From NCBI GenBank assembly GCA_010015655.1, contig ML976766.1, forward strand, positions 1-64,000: DNA of 64,000 nt, written 5' to 3'. Below the pieces are notes generated by a model, which saw nothing but the letters and a program-made list of their open reading frames with translations, did no database searches and was not told where the DNA came from. The DNA is from Bimuria novae-zelandiae CBS 107.79. Taxonomy: Eukaryota; Ascomycota; Dothideomycetes; Pleosporales; Didymosphaeriaceae. The position numbers were made by a program, and so were the translations under genes. Below are positions 34,601 to 45,859 of this stretch, one piece after another. The first letter of the stretch is position 1. Each line of letters begins with the position of its first letter.

Positions 34601-34851
34601 TAGGTTTACTAATAGGTATATCTACTAAGAAGGTTTTAAGGATAAGGTTAACTACTATAATAGTTAAAGGAAGATCTAAAGATCTAAGGCTAGCATGCTT
34701 ATGCTTTATATATACTATATTCATGCTCCTCCGTCTGGGAAGACTGTTGAAGCAGGTGTTTCCCGACATACGGAAGGAGCACGCTAGCCTATATAGGCGG
34801 CTTCTCCGCCTACTTAGTTGATAACTCTTACACTCAACTTCAGATTCAACA
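31697..34851 (+). mobile_element. Copia-D: 5'-truncated Ty1/Copia element
   Basis: A + strand Copia remnant that starts abruptly next to the Gypsy-2 LTR with the end of the integrase zinc region and runs through integrase, RT and RNase H. A probable 3' LTR (about 34650-34851) ends TTCAGATTCAACA and holds a TTTATATATAC stretch. It has extreme AT bias and is the most degraded Copia here. Confidence 0.75.
31740..34560 (+). pseudogene. Copia-D pol (integrase, RT, RNase H)
   Basis: Integrase text is clear at about 31790-32480: PLEVIYTNLLGKF, SSARYYISFVDNYTRHA and LNNGGKYMLSTL. RT is at about 33240-33640, with LLKALYSLKQSSRK and the active-site block IISVYVNNVLIARIDK, both Asp of YVDD now Asn. RNase H ends near 34550 with KHIAIYYYFIYKKYL and KDNFTNIYTKAL. 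Stops are TAA/TAG throughout. Confidence 0.8.
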
Positions 34852-35174
34852 GTATCTTAGCTATTTATATTATAGCCTATTCTTTCTAGCATGCTTTTGT
34901 CCCTCTAAAACTACCTTATTATTATTATCGTAATTTAGGGTAAAGACTTCGTCTATAGCAGCCCTTCTCTATTCTTGTAGCTAGACTAGTGGTCCCGGAG
35001 CATCTGGCTGGCGGCGGTGAAAGTCCTCTAGCACCCTAGGGGCGTTGCGTAAGTCTCACGCGGGGTTGGGAGCCACAGAGTGCGAGGCTTGCCAAGGCGC
35101 TAGTTCACGTACATCCACTAGCGCAAACTAGTGGTACGTACATGAAATCGTAAACGAGGAAGAACATATCATTC
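34852..35174. other. Edge of the transposon block
   Basis: About 320 bp without a recognisable gene. Base composition shifts here from AT-rich to balanced. It contains a hairpin at 35107-35143 and runs into the poly-T tract. Confidence 0.4.
35107..35143. repeat. Hairpin (inverted repeat) before the poly-T tract
   Basis: CGTACATCCACTAG and CTAGTGGTACGTAC are near-perfect inverted copies separated by about 6 nt. It may be the end of a non-autonomous element or chance; no duplication was found around it. Confidence 0.6.
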
Positions 35175-35200
35175 TTTTTTTTTTTTTTTTTTTTTTTTTT
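35175..35200. repeat. Poly-T tract (26 T)
   Basis: Twenty-six consecutive T mark the visual border between the transposon block and the gene-rich half. Read on the - strand it is a poly-A run, as left by retroposed sequences, but no element body is recognisable beside it. Confidence 0.9.
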
Positions 35201-35652
35201 ACAATAGTACGCTATCAATAGCTATTGCTGCATGCACAATACCGCATACCAACAAGCCACGTGTATCCAAACGCACTCAAGATGCCGACCGAGCGCTCGT
35301 GTACTGTGCCAAACGGCGCGAAATTAAGGGTATCGCTGTCGTGGCAAGCCTCCATTAAACGCCCGTTCCAGACCCGTGAAGACATTCCATTTTCTATTAC
35401 CCAATGGCGCAGAAAGAAAGTGACAAGTGCGTAGTGTACAACAATGTGCGACAAAAGACGACGTATAAAGGGTAAAAGAAAGAATCGATCTCGTGATACA
35501 GCTGTCCCAGTGCGGAATGCCAACGGAGCATTGCCATTATTCTCTCGTATTCGTATCGTCAGAAGCGGACACGGTCGTCGCGATGTCGCTGTCGTTTCGA
35601 TGAACTGGTTGGAATTGGCGACGCGCCCACGTGCCATCAAATATGATCGAGC
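35201..35652. other. Spacer downstream of the LRLRGG ORF
   Basis: Open frames exist on both strands (for instance 141 codons, 35640-35215, - strand), but none shows a domain or splice pattern. Most likely it is 3' untranslated and intergenic DNA of the - strand transcript. Confidence 0.4.
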
Positions 35653-36204
35653 CTAAAGGCTCTTCCCAAAAAAAAGCGAGGTGTCAGAGTATATTTCGAA
35701 CGGGCTGGGACGATTAGTACTATGCACAACAGGATCCCAAGTGGATAAATTTGGATCATTGTTTATTTCCTCGGGAGTGAGTTTCCAGGTCATTGCCTCG
35801 ATCTCCAAAGCATCGCCGGTCCTGGGAGCTGGCCGTGATTTTGGCGAACTTGGAGGAGACACGGCCTGCATCAAGTACACGCCCTTATCTCGTGGAGCAA
35901 ATGGATCCGAATTAGTGAACTCTACTTCTATTGGGAAGGGTTCGCCGGCCACAATGTACGCGAAACGGATGGGGTCATATTTACGCCATTGGCGGTACTT
36001 GCGTAGGTGTTTCTTGATTACACGTAGGAACCATTTGCAGGAGTCTGAAAGTCCCTGCTCGTTTGCTGCTGGGTCGCCGGTAAGATTTTCCTGCTGCTCA
36101 GCCCCTCCTCGCAAACGAAGAGCCAAAACATGTACCAGAGGATCCGTACGAGCGGGGTGAACCAGCTCAAAGGGCGTTCCCGAGTCGTTTGAACCGTTGC
36201 TCAT
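35653..36204 (-). CDS. Unknown protein with ubiquitin-like LRLRGG motif (or C-terminal extension of the upstream factor)
   Basis: From the ATG at 36204 this gives 183 residues of no family I recognise. Residues 27-34 read LALRLRGG, identical at its last six positions to the C terminus of ubiquitin. The middle is basic (VIKKHLRKYRQWRKYDP), followed by a hydrophobic stretch (IRFAYIVAGEPFPIEVEF) and a Pro/Ser-rich linker. The frame is the same as that of the Zn2Cys6 gene and stays open for 41 codons upstream of this ATG, up to the factor's TAG at 36330-36328. The gap is only 123 nt on the same strand, which is short for two fungal genes. It could therefore be a separate gene, a second cistron, or the tail of a longer factor split by a nonsense change. 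Functional cleavage at the motif is speculation. Confidence 0.55.
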   Translation of the reverse strand: MSNGSNDSGTPFELVHPARTDPLVHVLALRLRGGAEQQENLTGDPAANEQGLSDSCKWFLRVIKKHLRKYRQWRKYDPIRFAYIVAGEPFPIEVEFTNSDPFAPRDKGVYLMQAVSPPSSPKSRPAPRTGDALEIEAMTWKLTPEEINNDPNLSTWDPVVHSTNRPSPFEIYSDTSLFFGKSL

Positions 36205-36327
36205 ATTCCCTGAAGCTGTTTCCGAGGAAGCTACCGAACCCTCAAAGCTCTCACAGAAATTTGTGGAGGCGCTACACTGAGGTCCTGAAATCGGCAAATT
36301 GTCTAGCCAACGGGCAGCCTCCTCCTG

Positions 36328-38574
36328 CTAGTAGTAAGGGTATGCGTTGTTCTGTGCTTGTTGATGCTGTGGTGCGGTTCCGTGCTGCGCCTGTATGAGA
36401 TCTTGCTGTTGCATTAAGTTGACGTTCGGTGGTATGTAGTGTTCTTGATAGGGATGTTGGGCATTGTTGAAATCAACGCCGGCCAAAGGATTAATCATGG
36501 GATACATGCGTGGGTGAGGCTGAAGCTGCGGTGCAGGAGCTTGCTGCTGTGGTGGCTGTACTGGTTGGTGCTCCTGGTTATTCCAGCCCCACTTCTCCTT
36601 GAGCTCATCATTGATGAAGCCCACACGCCAACCGGTCTCGGTGCGGATCTTGTCCACGATGGTGAGAACCTCTTCCTGGGCGTCTCGGCGAGTGAGGCAT
36701 TCAGCGGCGATTGCGAGGGAACGAAGAGCAACGGAAGCAACACCTCGGTCCTTTACATGAGCGCTGATGCCACAAATGAGCTGCGAGTGCTCGGTAAGCA
36801 TTTGGTGCATCTCTGGCGTCCCGGAATTCTGGAGAGGGTTGACCTGCGCCAGCAAGCACATGCAGGTGTGGTAAAACAGACGCGCCACGATACTTGCTCG
36901 CTTTATCAGCCAGACTTCCGGGAAGCATGAACCGGACAGTGTCTGTCCGGGGTAGAGATAGGCCATCGGGTGCATAGTCCTAGGGATGCATGTGTTCCAC
37001 CTGTCGACCAGCTCGGTGAGACCCATCCATTTCACATATCGCGCTTGTGCGTTTTGTTTCGCGCTCTCTTCGTCTCGAGGTATCGAGGCGCGGAAGTTGC
37101 AGACTTTGGCGACAATGTACACGATACGGTGAGTCCAGAATTCTTCTCTTCCAGATTCGGTCTCAGGCTCCATGTTCATGTCGATGCCCCATTCATCAGG
37201 ATCCCACGCCACTTGCCAGTTGAAGTGCAAGCAGCTGAGCAACTCCATGCCGACGTTGAGCCAGAAGCACGCAGCACCAATGCCACTTGCTCGAGCGTTC
37301 CAACCGCACTCCTTGATCAAGGCACGGGCACCTGCTATGTGATTCATGCGCTGAAGCGCTCGCTCGCCCATGATTTCGTAGACATTTAAGATCACAGCCG
37401 TGGTTGCACAGAGCACCGTGTCTCGGTTGGGATCCTGCAATGCGTCCAAGAGGTGCTTTGTCGCTTTGTCGTAGTATTTCAACGCTCTGTCTTGACTATA
37501 TCGCTTGTTGACGAGTGCAAGATGTCGGGCACCGGAAGCCAGGAAAGCATTGAGCAGCATCGGTTCCTTTAGCGCATGGAATGGGAGTTGTCTTGAGAAC
37601 TGAATCCAGTCAACCTCTGGTGGACCCAATAATGGAAGTCGGCGAGAATCTAAGGAAGTTATGTACTTACATGCTTCTTAGCATCCATGCTGTCCATCCA
37701 TATGCCAACTTCTTCTACGAAAACCTGCATGAAGAGGACCTCTTCCTGGTCCACAAGATAGTCTGGCCCCTCCAGCTCTTGCAAATCTCGCGGGTCGCCT
37801 CGCTGTAGCTGATGCTCTTCAGGATTGGGCGTCATAAAGGCGTTGACCGAAGCCTGCGTGCTCATGCTTTCTGACGGGGTTGAATGCGCGAGCTGCTGCT
37901 GTGGAGTATTTGGAAATTGTCTCATTGGAGCGTACCCTCCCTGAGCGCCATACTCGGATGATATGTCTGTATAATTAGAAACACGATGGTGATGCGGATA
38001 TGTAGTGTGAAAGGCAGACGGCTCGAAACTATGGGACCTTGAATGTGCGAGGCCGTGGGTGGGATACATTTCGATGCCTCCTATGTACTCGGAGGCAGTT
38101 TTGCGCGACTCATCTCTAAATTCCACGATCCAATTGTCTTCGAGAACATGTTAGCATTCGCGATGAGACATGCCTGGGGTCGTCTGATCCACAATAGATA
38201 CATGCAAGTGCAGCCGAGGATCACTTACCAGTGGGCGGGATAAGATGCGGTGGAGCCTTGACCTGGGTGTCGATCCAATTAATGCGCATTCCCTTTTTGC
38301 ACTCTCGATTCGACTTGAGACAGTTTTGACAGCTCGGCGAGCCTTCATCGCACTTAAGATGGCGGTCTCTGCACGTGAGACAACCGGTGCGCGTTCGCGT
38401 AGACTTGCCCGACTTGCCCCTGGCTTGGGCGGGCGGCGTATGCTCAGAAATGACGTCTGGCTGCTGGATATCCTGTTCAATATTTTGTTGTTGCTCCGAG
38501 ATCTGGGCCTGTTGGGTTGCCTGCATAGCGAGAGCGATAGCACCGGCCATGGTGGTGGTGTAGTGATGCGGCAA
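36328..38574 (-). CDS. Zn(II)2Cys6 transcription factor with fungal-specific regulatory domain
   Basis: Three exons (38574-38229, 38137-37671, 37599-36328) give 694 residues. Cys 65, 68, 75, 82, 85 and 92 form CX2CX6CX6CX2CX6C, the GAL4-type binuclear zinc cluster, preceded by a Gln-rich N terminus and a basic stretch. Introns are 91 nt (GTAAGT to AAG, branch GCTAAC) and 71 nt (GTAAGT to CAG, branch TTGAC); the second joins [11 protein letters not shown] to [20 protein letters not shown]. The C-terminal half fits the Fungal_trans_2 (DUF3468) type of regulatory domain ([28 protein letters not shown]). A Pro/Gln-rich tail ends in YPYY before TAG. It is a nuclear DNA-binding regulator; target genes cannot be inferred. 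It shares a 565-bp divergent promoter region with asa1. See the in-frame ORF downstream. Confidence 0.88.
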
Positions 38575-39139
38575 GAATAGCCTGATGTCACCAACAGAAA
38601 GAATAGCCAGAGTTCACTTGCGCGCCCGCGCGGAAGACGCACCAACGGCGCCTGGACGCGCCCGGAAGCTGGAACGATGCTGTGAGTGAGTAAAGCAGCG
38701 CGACGTGGGAGATGGTGCAGGCTCCACGGGCAGGTGCAGCGAAGGGCGACGTATGAGGTGCGTGAAGCTTGGCCCACAGTGTTGGGGAGGAGGAGAAACT
38801 ATAAGCGACCTGATCGCCTGCTCTTGACATTTTCGATAAGCCATCTCCTAAAATAGACTTTTGAAAGGTAACCCTAACAACGCCCAGCCTGTCTGTCAGC
38901 CCGTCCGGAGCATCCTGTAGAGGTTGACGGGCAATTAGCAGGGCCCCTCAGCGCTGGCAATTGCGAATGCGCCGCCTTTGTGAGCTGCTAGCAGGACAAT
39001 CGCGGCTTTATGAGGGCTAGCCTGCGACACGGATACCTCGCTGCCGGCTGTGACGCAACGACACCTACTAGACCCAGTGTCGATCACGCTCCCGCTTCCC
39101 TGATCTTCGTCTGCCAAATACCACACTACTCCGAATAGC
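38575..39139. promoter_or_regulatory. Divergent intergenic region (Zn2Cys6 factor / asa1)
   Basis: 565 bp between two outward-facing start codons, so it must hold both promoters. Frames open here overlap on both strands and look like chance. No clear TATA box or regulator site can be assigned. Confidence 0.5.
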
Positions 39140-40929
39140 ATGGCTGTTGACGTCGAACAGCAGCAGTCGACTCGTGACCCCGCCCGGCCAAGCTACATCT
39201 TCCGCGGGCACAATGCGCACATTCACAGCGTCCAAATTCTGCGCCGCAACACATGCCTTCTAACTGGTGATGCGGACGGCTGGGTTGTGTGCTGGAAGTT
39301 GGAGACCAAGCGTCCACTGGCTGTCTGGAAAGCTCACGATGCAGCAATACTTGGGACTGCGGAATGGGTTCCAGACAACATCATAACGTGCGTCCTTCTC
39401 CGCATATTTCATGCACCAATAGACGTGCCGGCTGATGCAAATCCTTTGATAGACACGGGCGAGACAATGCGCTTCGAATATGGCAACTGAAAGCTGGAGA
39501 TCATTCCTTTTCCACGGTGCTGCCAGCGGACGGAACAGACCCACACAGGCCGAAGCCATGGCTGCTACATTCTTTGCCAGTGAACACCCTCAATTTCTGC
39601 GCTTTCACAATGTGCTATCAGAGAGGCAAGGTTGATGCATATGCGGATCTTCCGCCAACCGGGTCTAGCGGACCGATCTACATCGCCGTTCCAGGGAGAG
39701 ACGACAAGAAGGCTGAGGTATATCAATTCCCAGACGAGAAGCTGGTATGTGTGGTGCCCAAAATTGAGGCATTAGATACAGGTGAGTATGCACAGCTGAT
39801 TGCTTGAGGTCGCCGAATGCAATATCTTGGCATTCATTTCTACACCAGCCAATAAAACCAACAACCATGTAGAATTGACAACTGATTCGGTGCAGGCATG
39901 GTTATGGCGTTGAAGCTTGCACACCATCAACCTTCGAATAACATTGTTGTGATCGCCGGTTACGAAGGTGGTTTCACAGCTGTACATTTAGTTCCTGATA
40001 GTCCTCGAGGAATACGAACACTGACGCTGGAGCTGGCCCAGACCATATACCTCAGCCAGCCACATACGCAACCCGTACTGTCCGTCGATGCGCTGCCAGA
40101 TGGCACAGGGTTCTTCTCATCATCTGCAGATGCCATAATTGCTGCACACCGGATCCTAGAGTTGCCTTGTTACGACGATGCCCAAGTTGACTTGATTAAA
40201 GATCGACCTGTCGATGCTATCAATGAAAGTGAAGGACCTAGCGCCAGTGCATCGAAGGAAGGCCCAGTTGAGCCGGATAATACAACAACCCTAAACGATG
40301 CCGACGTCGAAAGCGCTACACCCACCGATGACCCCAGGCCCACAGCTCCCAACTCACCAGGAACCACCCCGAGCGAAGATGGCAAACCATCAAGTCCCAT
40401 ATCCTTCCCAAAGACACGCTCTCCCAACACAACGCCAACAGCACAGGCTTCCTCCCAATCAGCACGCCCCTCCGGCCTCTCTACACTCCTCGCCTCCGCA
40501 CCTTCACAATTAAAGCCCATCAAGACCGTTAAACCTCCTGCTGCTCTATCCATTCAGGCGCCCCACAAATCTCTCAACACCAAACACGCCGGCCAACAAT
40601 CCCTCCGCGTCCGCTCCGACGGGCGACTCCTCGTAACAGGCGGGTGGGACAGTCGGATCCGTGTCTACAGCGCGAAGACGTTGAAAGAAGTCGCGGTGCT
40701 CAAGTGGCATAAAGAGGGCGTATATGCGGTGGGATTCGGGGAGGTCCTGAGTAAGGAAGACCTTGAAAGCGATAGGGGTGACGGGAAGACTGGAGGAGAG
40801 GGTGAAGTAGTGAGAAGAGAAACTGGATTGGCAAAGCTACAGCGGCAAAGGGAGGAAGTGGTGAAGGCGAAACACTGGGTTGTCGCTGGGGCCAAGGATG
40901 GGAGGGTCAGTTTGTGGGAGGTGTTTTGA
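39140..40929 (+). CDS. asa1: ASTRA-associated protein 1 (WD40 repeat protein)
   Basis: Three exons (39140-39387, 39453-39781, 39896-40929) encode 536 residues. The N terminus, PSYILRGH-like (SYIFRGHNAHIHSVQ), with LLTGDADGWVVCWKLETKRP and then THGRDNALRIWQL across intron 1, is typical of Asa1. The last WD repeat (LVTGGWDSRIRVYSAKTLKE) and the closing GAKDGRVSLWEVF are also family features. Introns of 65 nt (GTGCGT to TAG) and 114 nt (GTGAGT to CAG) keep frame. A Pro/Ser/Thr-rich, partly acidic insert spans residues of about 295-413 between blades. Asa1 is a subunit of the ASTRA complex with Tra1, Rvb1/2, Tel2, Tti1 and Tti2, linked to PIKK stability; the link is from the family, not from this sequence. 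Confidence 0.9.
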
Positions 40930-42745
40930 GAAGAGAGGAGCAAGCTGCCCATTGCACTGAGGAGAAATGCAATGCAAGACATGACACATCACACATGCCA
41001 TGAAAGCAAAGCACCATTCCCGTCTCCTGCACCGCTCACTCTTCCTCCACGTCCACGCTCACGACTCCGCCCTCCCACACCCCAATCATCGCCCTCAACC
41101 CTCCGTCCACCTGTCGATACCATACTCTCCACGTGCATTCACCCCCTCCCACCGCGATACCTCTCAACCTTCTCCAAACCCGCACAACCCCGCCCTCGCC
41201 CTCATGTGTCACACCGTCACCACCACCCCTTTCATTTTGCCCCTATCACCCCCAGCGGCCCCGCCAAGCATCCCCCCACGCCCCACGCTCCCGACTCGAA
41301 CACGAGCACGACCCTTCCCGCCCCGCCCCGCCCGTCCCGACCACACACGATCGTGCAAAACGAGTAGCAACCGCGATACTTTTAGTTTTCCCCTGGAGAC
41401 GGGGAGTAATCACGCAACGCAAGCTCCGGTGCCCCTTCACCTTTTTCGTGAAACGGTGGGTGCGCTGGTGCGCTGGTGCGGCCCAGAGACGCGCCGCGTA
41501 CATGTCCACGGCCGTGACACAAACGTGACATTAGGATTCTCCACCTAGGCCTTACCAACTTCCATACTCAGACATGTTAAAACGTGATGGGTCCGCCCCT
41601 CAAAAATTCCACCCGCAAGAAAAAAGTCGCGCGGAAAACAGCCCCGGGCGGCGCGGCGCCGCAGATATCATCGCCCACGCCACACGCCTGCGCGAACTGT
41701 CCTGCACGCAGGTACGTTTGCGGCGCGCGCAACACCCCCGAGCAAGGATAGGAAGCCCACACGCGCCGCCCGCGCCGTTGCACACGCACCCGTATTCGTT
41801 TTATTAAAAAGCAATCCATCCGCACGCCTTCGGCCATCAATTGTGTCGTTCGCAGCTTCTGCGGACCATGTATCTCGCGATATAAGATTGTGCTGTAGGA
41901 GGTAGGCGTGAAGGTGACACGCGAGAGCGATGATGTGCATACGAGGAGCCTGACGCACATCATAGCACACGGGATATAGCTGTACACCCGATATGTGTGA
42001 CAACAGCATAGCAACCCAGCGTGAAACTGCGTCGGCGACCAATAGCCCGCACCGAGCGCCACGCCACCACACCAGAAATCTCTTGTAGCCGTGAAACAAA
42101 CCTGCAGATGAGATGTGCGATGCGAGATTGATCTTGCAGCGTGCATGCGGTGGCGGAGAGGGCACACCGGGGCCCTGCATCTTCTGCGCCAGATCGTTTG
42201 AGGAAGGTGCATGTAGAGTGGCTTGCGAAGCGCAGGGTACGAGCGGTGAGACGTAAGATCTAATGATGCATTGATACAAATGAGAGGTAGGTATGAAAAA
42301 CAGCTTTTCTTCATTGTGTATACACACAACCGAGTTCCCTCATTGCGTCAACACTCCTGGAAGGAAATCCAGGCGTAGTTCTTATTTATTGAAAGAGAGT
42401 TAGGTATAGGCGCTCGTCAATGATCCGACCCGTAGAGTACCCATGAGAGCTGTCCCGCTGTGATGATCCAACGCCTTGCTATCGTAGAGACAGATACATG
42501 GAGAATAGTATGCATGGGAAATATCTTAAATCGATCCGGTCCTTCGTGAAGGTAGCGATAGTCGAAGGTACCTTGCAAAATTACCGCCAGGAGATAACGC
42601 CCAATGCCGTGAGACCCAATGAGCCTTGCAATGCGCCAAAGCCGGACAACCATGTCGGAACCAACTGCCACTGCTCGAAGCTAGTGAGTTGATCAGCAAA
42701 TATATACGAAATTGCATATGAAGAAGATCAAGATGCTGTTGGGCA
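40930..42745. other. Intergenic region between convergent asa1 and tsc1, with a C-rich tract
   Basis: The stretch 41020-41350 is very C-rich on the + strand (poly-CCC/ACC with few G), which opens long but meaningless frames in two phases. Long overlapping - strand frames (42329-41577 and 42327-41668) cover each other and show no domain or codon bias. I find no gene here. Confidence 0.55.
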
Positions 42746-45700
42746 CTACACAATGTTCCTCAGTCCACGGAAGCCTCCGGTTTTCTTTTCTGTCGTCTTT
42801 TTGGGATCCTTCGTCTCCTTTTTGACTGAGTGATTTTGTATACCGCCTGCTCATGTTAGCTCAATCGAGTTAGGTGAACGAGGGTGATGCTTACCACGGC
42901 CACCGTAGAACCGTTGGCCATCCGGCTTCGAGTTTGCCCTGTCTCTCTTCTCCCCTTTGCTACTGCTCGTTTCGGTAGAATGCTCACTCTTGCCGCTCGA
43001 CTGAACATTATGGCTCTCGAATAGCGCATTGAGGGATCTTTCATAAGGCGCGGAAATATCGGGCCCGTAGTTTTGCATGTAGGAACGTGCTAAAGGATCT
43101 AGCCGTGGCTGGCGCACAGAAGATGCAACCGAAGACGGGCTGATGGGGGATGTGGGTGACTGGTGTTCACTGTAGCTATCGTAGCCAATGGGGATGTCTG
43201 TTGTCATTGGTGGAAGTAGCCCGGAGCCGAAAACTTCGCCGGAATGCGGGCTGAAATTGCGACTGAGTTCTTTCCTCTCATGGTCGGCGTGATCCGTCCT
43301 CTCGGAGTCGTGCAAGCGACCAATGAGAGCTTTATGCTCGCCTAGGAGTTCGTGGTATTGCATCTCAAGCTCCAACTTCTGACCTTGCAGACGCTGATAC
43401 ATCTTCTTCATGCTTGCTAACTTGGAATTGTTCTGCGCGGCCACTGAGTCCATCATCTGTCGCATCGAAGCTGGAAGTTGTCCCGGTTGTACAACGCTCT
43501 TTTCAGCTGAATGCAATCGTGATTCGAGTTCCATGATACGCCGCTCGTAAGCTGTGATGCTTCGCTCGCGCTCTAGTTCCCGGCTATTGAGACGCATGTG
43601 AGCTATTTCAAGGTCATTCCGCAGCTCGTTTCGCTGCTGAATGAGAGAGTTCAGCTCCTTATTCTGGCCCTCATATGTTGCTATGTTCTCTTGGGCAGCC
43701 TCAAGCTCCTTTCGCATCTTTCCGTAGTCTTCGAGTTCGTACTCAAGTGCCTGTACACGTTGCCTTGCACGCAGCTCCTCGGCCTCGGCCTTCTCAACAA
43801 TCTTCTTGAGATGCTCAAAGTCCGATTGGGTCTTCTTGAGCTCAAAGCGAAGCGATTCCTCTTCCTCTTGGCGGACTTTTTGGTCATCCCTCATTGATTT
43901 CACCTTGCCAGTGAGTTCCCGTTCCCAATTCTGCGTCTGGTTACGGCGGGTGAGTGTCTCCTTTTTCAACTGCGCATACTGCTCGTTCATCTTGGCGAGT
44001 TTGGCTTTCAGCGTCTTGTTGGTATTGATGAGATTCTGTGTGTCGGCTTCCGCGGTAGCCTCCGTGATGTGATTCCTTTGCATCTGTCCAATATGCGCGA
44101 TGTGCTGCGCTTTTAAGTATCGCTCAAAGTTGAGGTCGTTCCGTAGCAACATGATCTCTCTCTGCAATGCCGCCATGCTCATGTTGTGGAAGTCTGGCTG
44201 CGTGGGCGAGCCGGGTCTGCTGATAATTCGTACAAAATTGTTCGCACTAGGTGTCTGCAGAACGAGACGTCGAGGAGCTGCAGTGGGCGTGGAAAGGAAA
44301 CTTTGCTCTCTTGGCACTTCCTTTGCCAGCGGAAGCGTCGGCGACTTGATTACGTCTTTGGACTTCAGCAGAGGAGGTTCGGGGAACTCAAAGCTGTCGG
44401 AGAGATCCAGCTGACTATTCGCAGATGACGCTGCCATGGTGGACTGGGTATTTCTCCAGCTAGCTGCCGACTCATTGGCGGTCGTGCCGTCATCAAGGGC
44501 AGATTCTGACGCTGGTATAGGGGGAATAGGGAGATCAGGGAGCTTGGTATTTGGTGGTGGGCCTGGGTCGTTAAGCGTAGTGGAAACAGCGACGCACAAG
44601 TCCATGCAATCCATGACGACGTCTGCAGGATCGCTATCAAGCCATCGGTTCTCCGTCAACTCATCCTCGATGGTTGTTGAAAAAAAGTTCGGATGCATCA
44701 GATGCACTCGTCGATACGGCTCCGTCCTACTATGGAGTAAGTCAGGGTCTAGGTCGAAGTCATCGGCGCCAGGGAAGTTCATCGACTTTAGCAACTTCCT
44801 AGGTTTCCTAATGAAGCTCATGAAGCTCAAAGGAAAGAGTCCGTAGAGGAAGGTGAAGTAGTATAATAACGTGGTAGGTGGAGAAGAGTCAGCATAGTCG
44901 GCTGCGTGTTGGAGCCGTTCCCATGACGGGTCCATGTCCTCATCGTCTGAGCTGTCAGTAACATCATCATCCAGTGCGGAGTCAGTCGCCGCGGTGTCAC
45001 CTGGGTTTCCGAACTTGTCCAAACACAACAATCTGCTGTAGATGAGGAATAGTCGCGCAAGGTGGTGGTCGGTCGTCAGTGCCGAAGTGATGTGCGACAG
45101 GAACATGATGAGCACGAGCAGGGCCTGGCCAATGACGATAGACGACGTATCGATAAGCAGGCATTTTTCGAGATGCTGAATGAGCTGCGTCTCCAGAACG
45201 ACGTGGAGGTGGGGCGTCTGCAGGCGGACGAAGGCGTTCAGCAGGGTCAAGGCCTGGGTGCGGTATCGCTTCTGCACAATGAGCTCGTCCACGGCAATAA
45301 GCAGTTGTTTTGGTTGCTTCCGGCCGAATTTTATGAGAACCGACTCTATCTCATTTGAGACGCAATCGTTCTCCGGCGAGATCACGTCGTCGCTGCCTGA
45401 GGGTACCTTGGTCCTTGCGAGGTAGATATCCAGCGTCTTCCGCAGAAATACGTGCGACAGGCGTGCGTGTTCCTCCTCTTTGCTCTCATCTGCATCGTAT
45501 AGGAGTAAGCTCTGCAGCAGCTCCTTTGCGTCTTCCACCTCGTGTCTCTTGCGTCCGATGCCGTCCAGTGTAGGTCTGAGCACGATGTCCCACCACTCGC
45601 CAAGCCGCGCCTCTCCCGTAAGTGCAGGTCTCACCGCACGCAAGACGGCGAGGAAGGCGCCCAACTTGGCCGGATTCCCCTGAACATGGCGGTGGTAGAG

Positions 45701-45859
45701 GGGCAGGAGCTCGTCGTGGAAACGCTGCGCGTCTGCGTCGTCGATGACGTCGTACTTGTCGAGGAAGTTGGTGATGGTCTGGCGGAGCTCGTCGGGCAGC
45801 GGGTAGGGCGCTGTTGGTGCTGCGAAGGCGCTGTTGAGCGCCTTGAGCGTCTCGCGCAT
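42746..45859 (-). CDS. tsc1: Hamartin (TSC1) homologue
   Basis: Two exons (45859-42895 and 42846-42746) encode 1021 residues. The N-terminal part of about 470 residues is the alpha-helical hamartin domain (start MRETLKALNSAFAAP, then FLDKYDVIDDADAQRFHDEL and LLPLYHRHVQGNPAKLGAFL). Residues of about 570-850 are a long coiled coil with charged heptads (FEHLKKIVEKAEAEELRARQ). The small last exon follows a 48-nt intron (GTAAGC, branch GCTAAC, GCAG) and ends GGFRGLRNIV; a reading that ignores the intron stops early at 42851. Hamartin pairs with tuberin (Tsc2) as the GTPase-activating complex for Rheb upstream of TOR. The gene lies convergent to asa1. Confidence 0.87.

Noticed and set aside
1..35000. 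Idea that in-frame TAG/TAA codons reflect a recoded genetic code
   Set aside because: Host genes on the right use normal stops, and the stops occur only in repeats with transition-biased decay; RIP explains them.
35215..35640. 141-codon - strand frame near the poly-T tract
   Set aside because: Frames are open on both strands, no domain is visible, and it lies just past the stop of the LRLRGG ORF; probably untranslated.
41577..42329. 250-codon open frame on the - strand between asa1 and tsc1
   Set aside because: A second frame of 219 codons overlaps it almost fully on the same strand; neither has domains, regular codon use or splice support.
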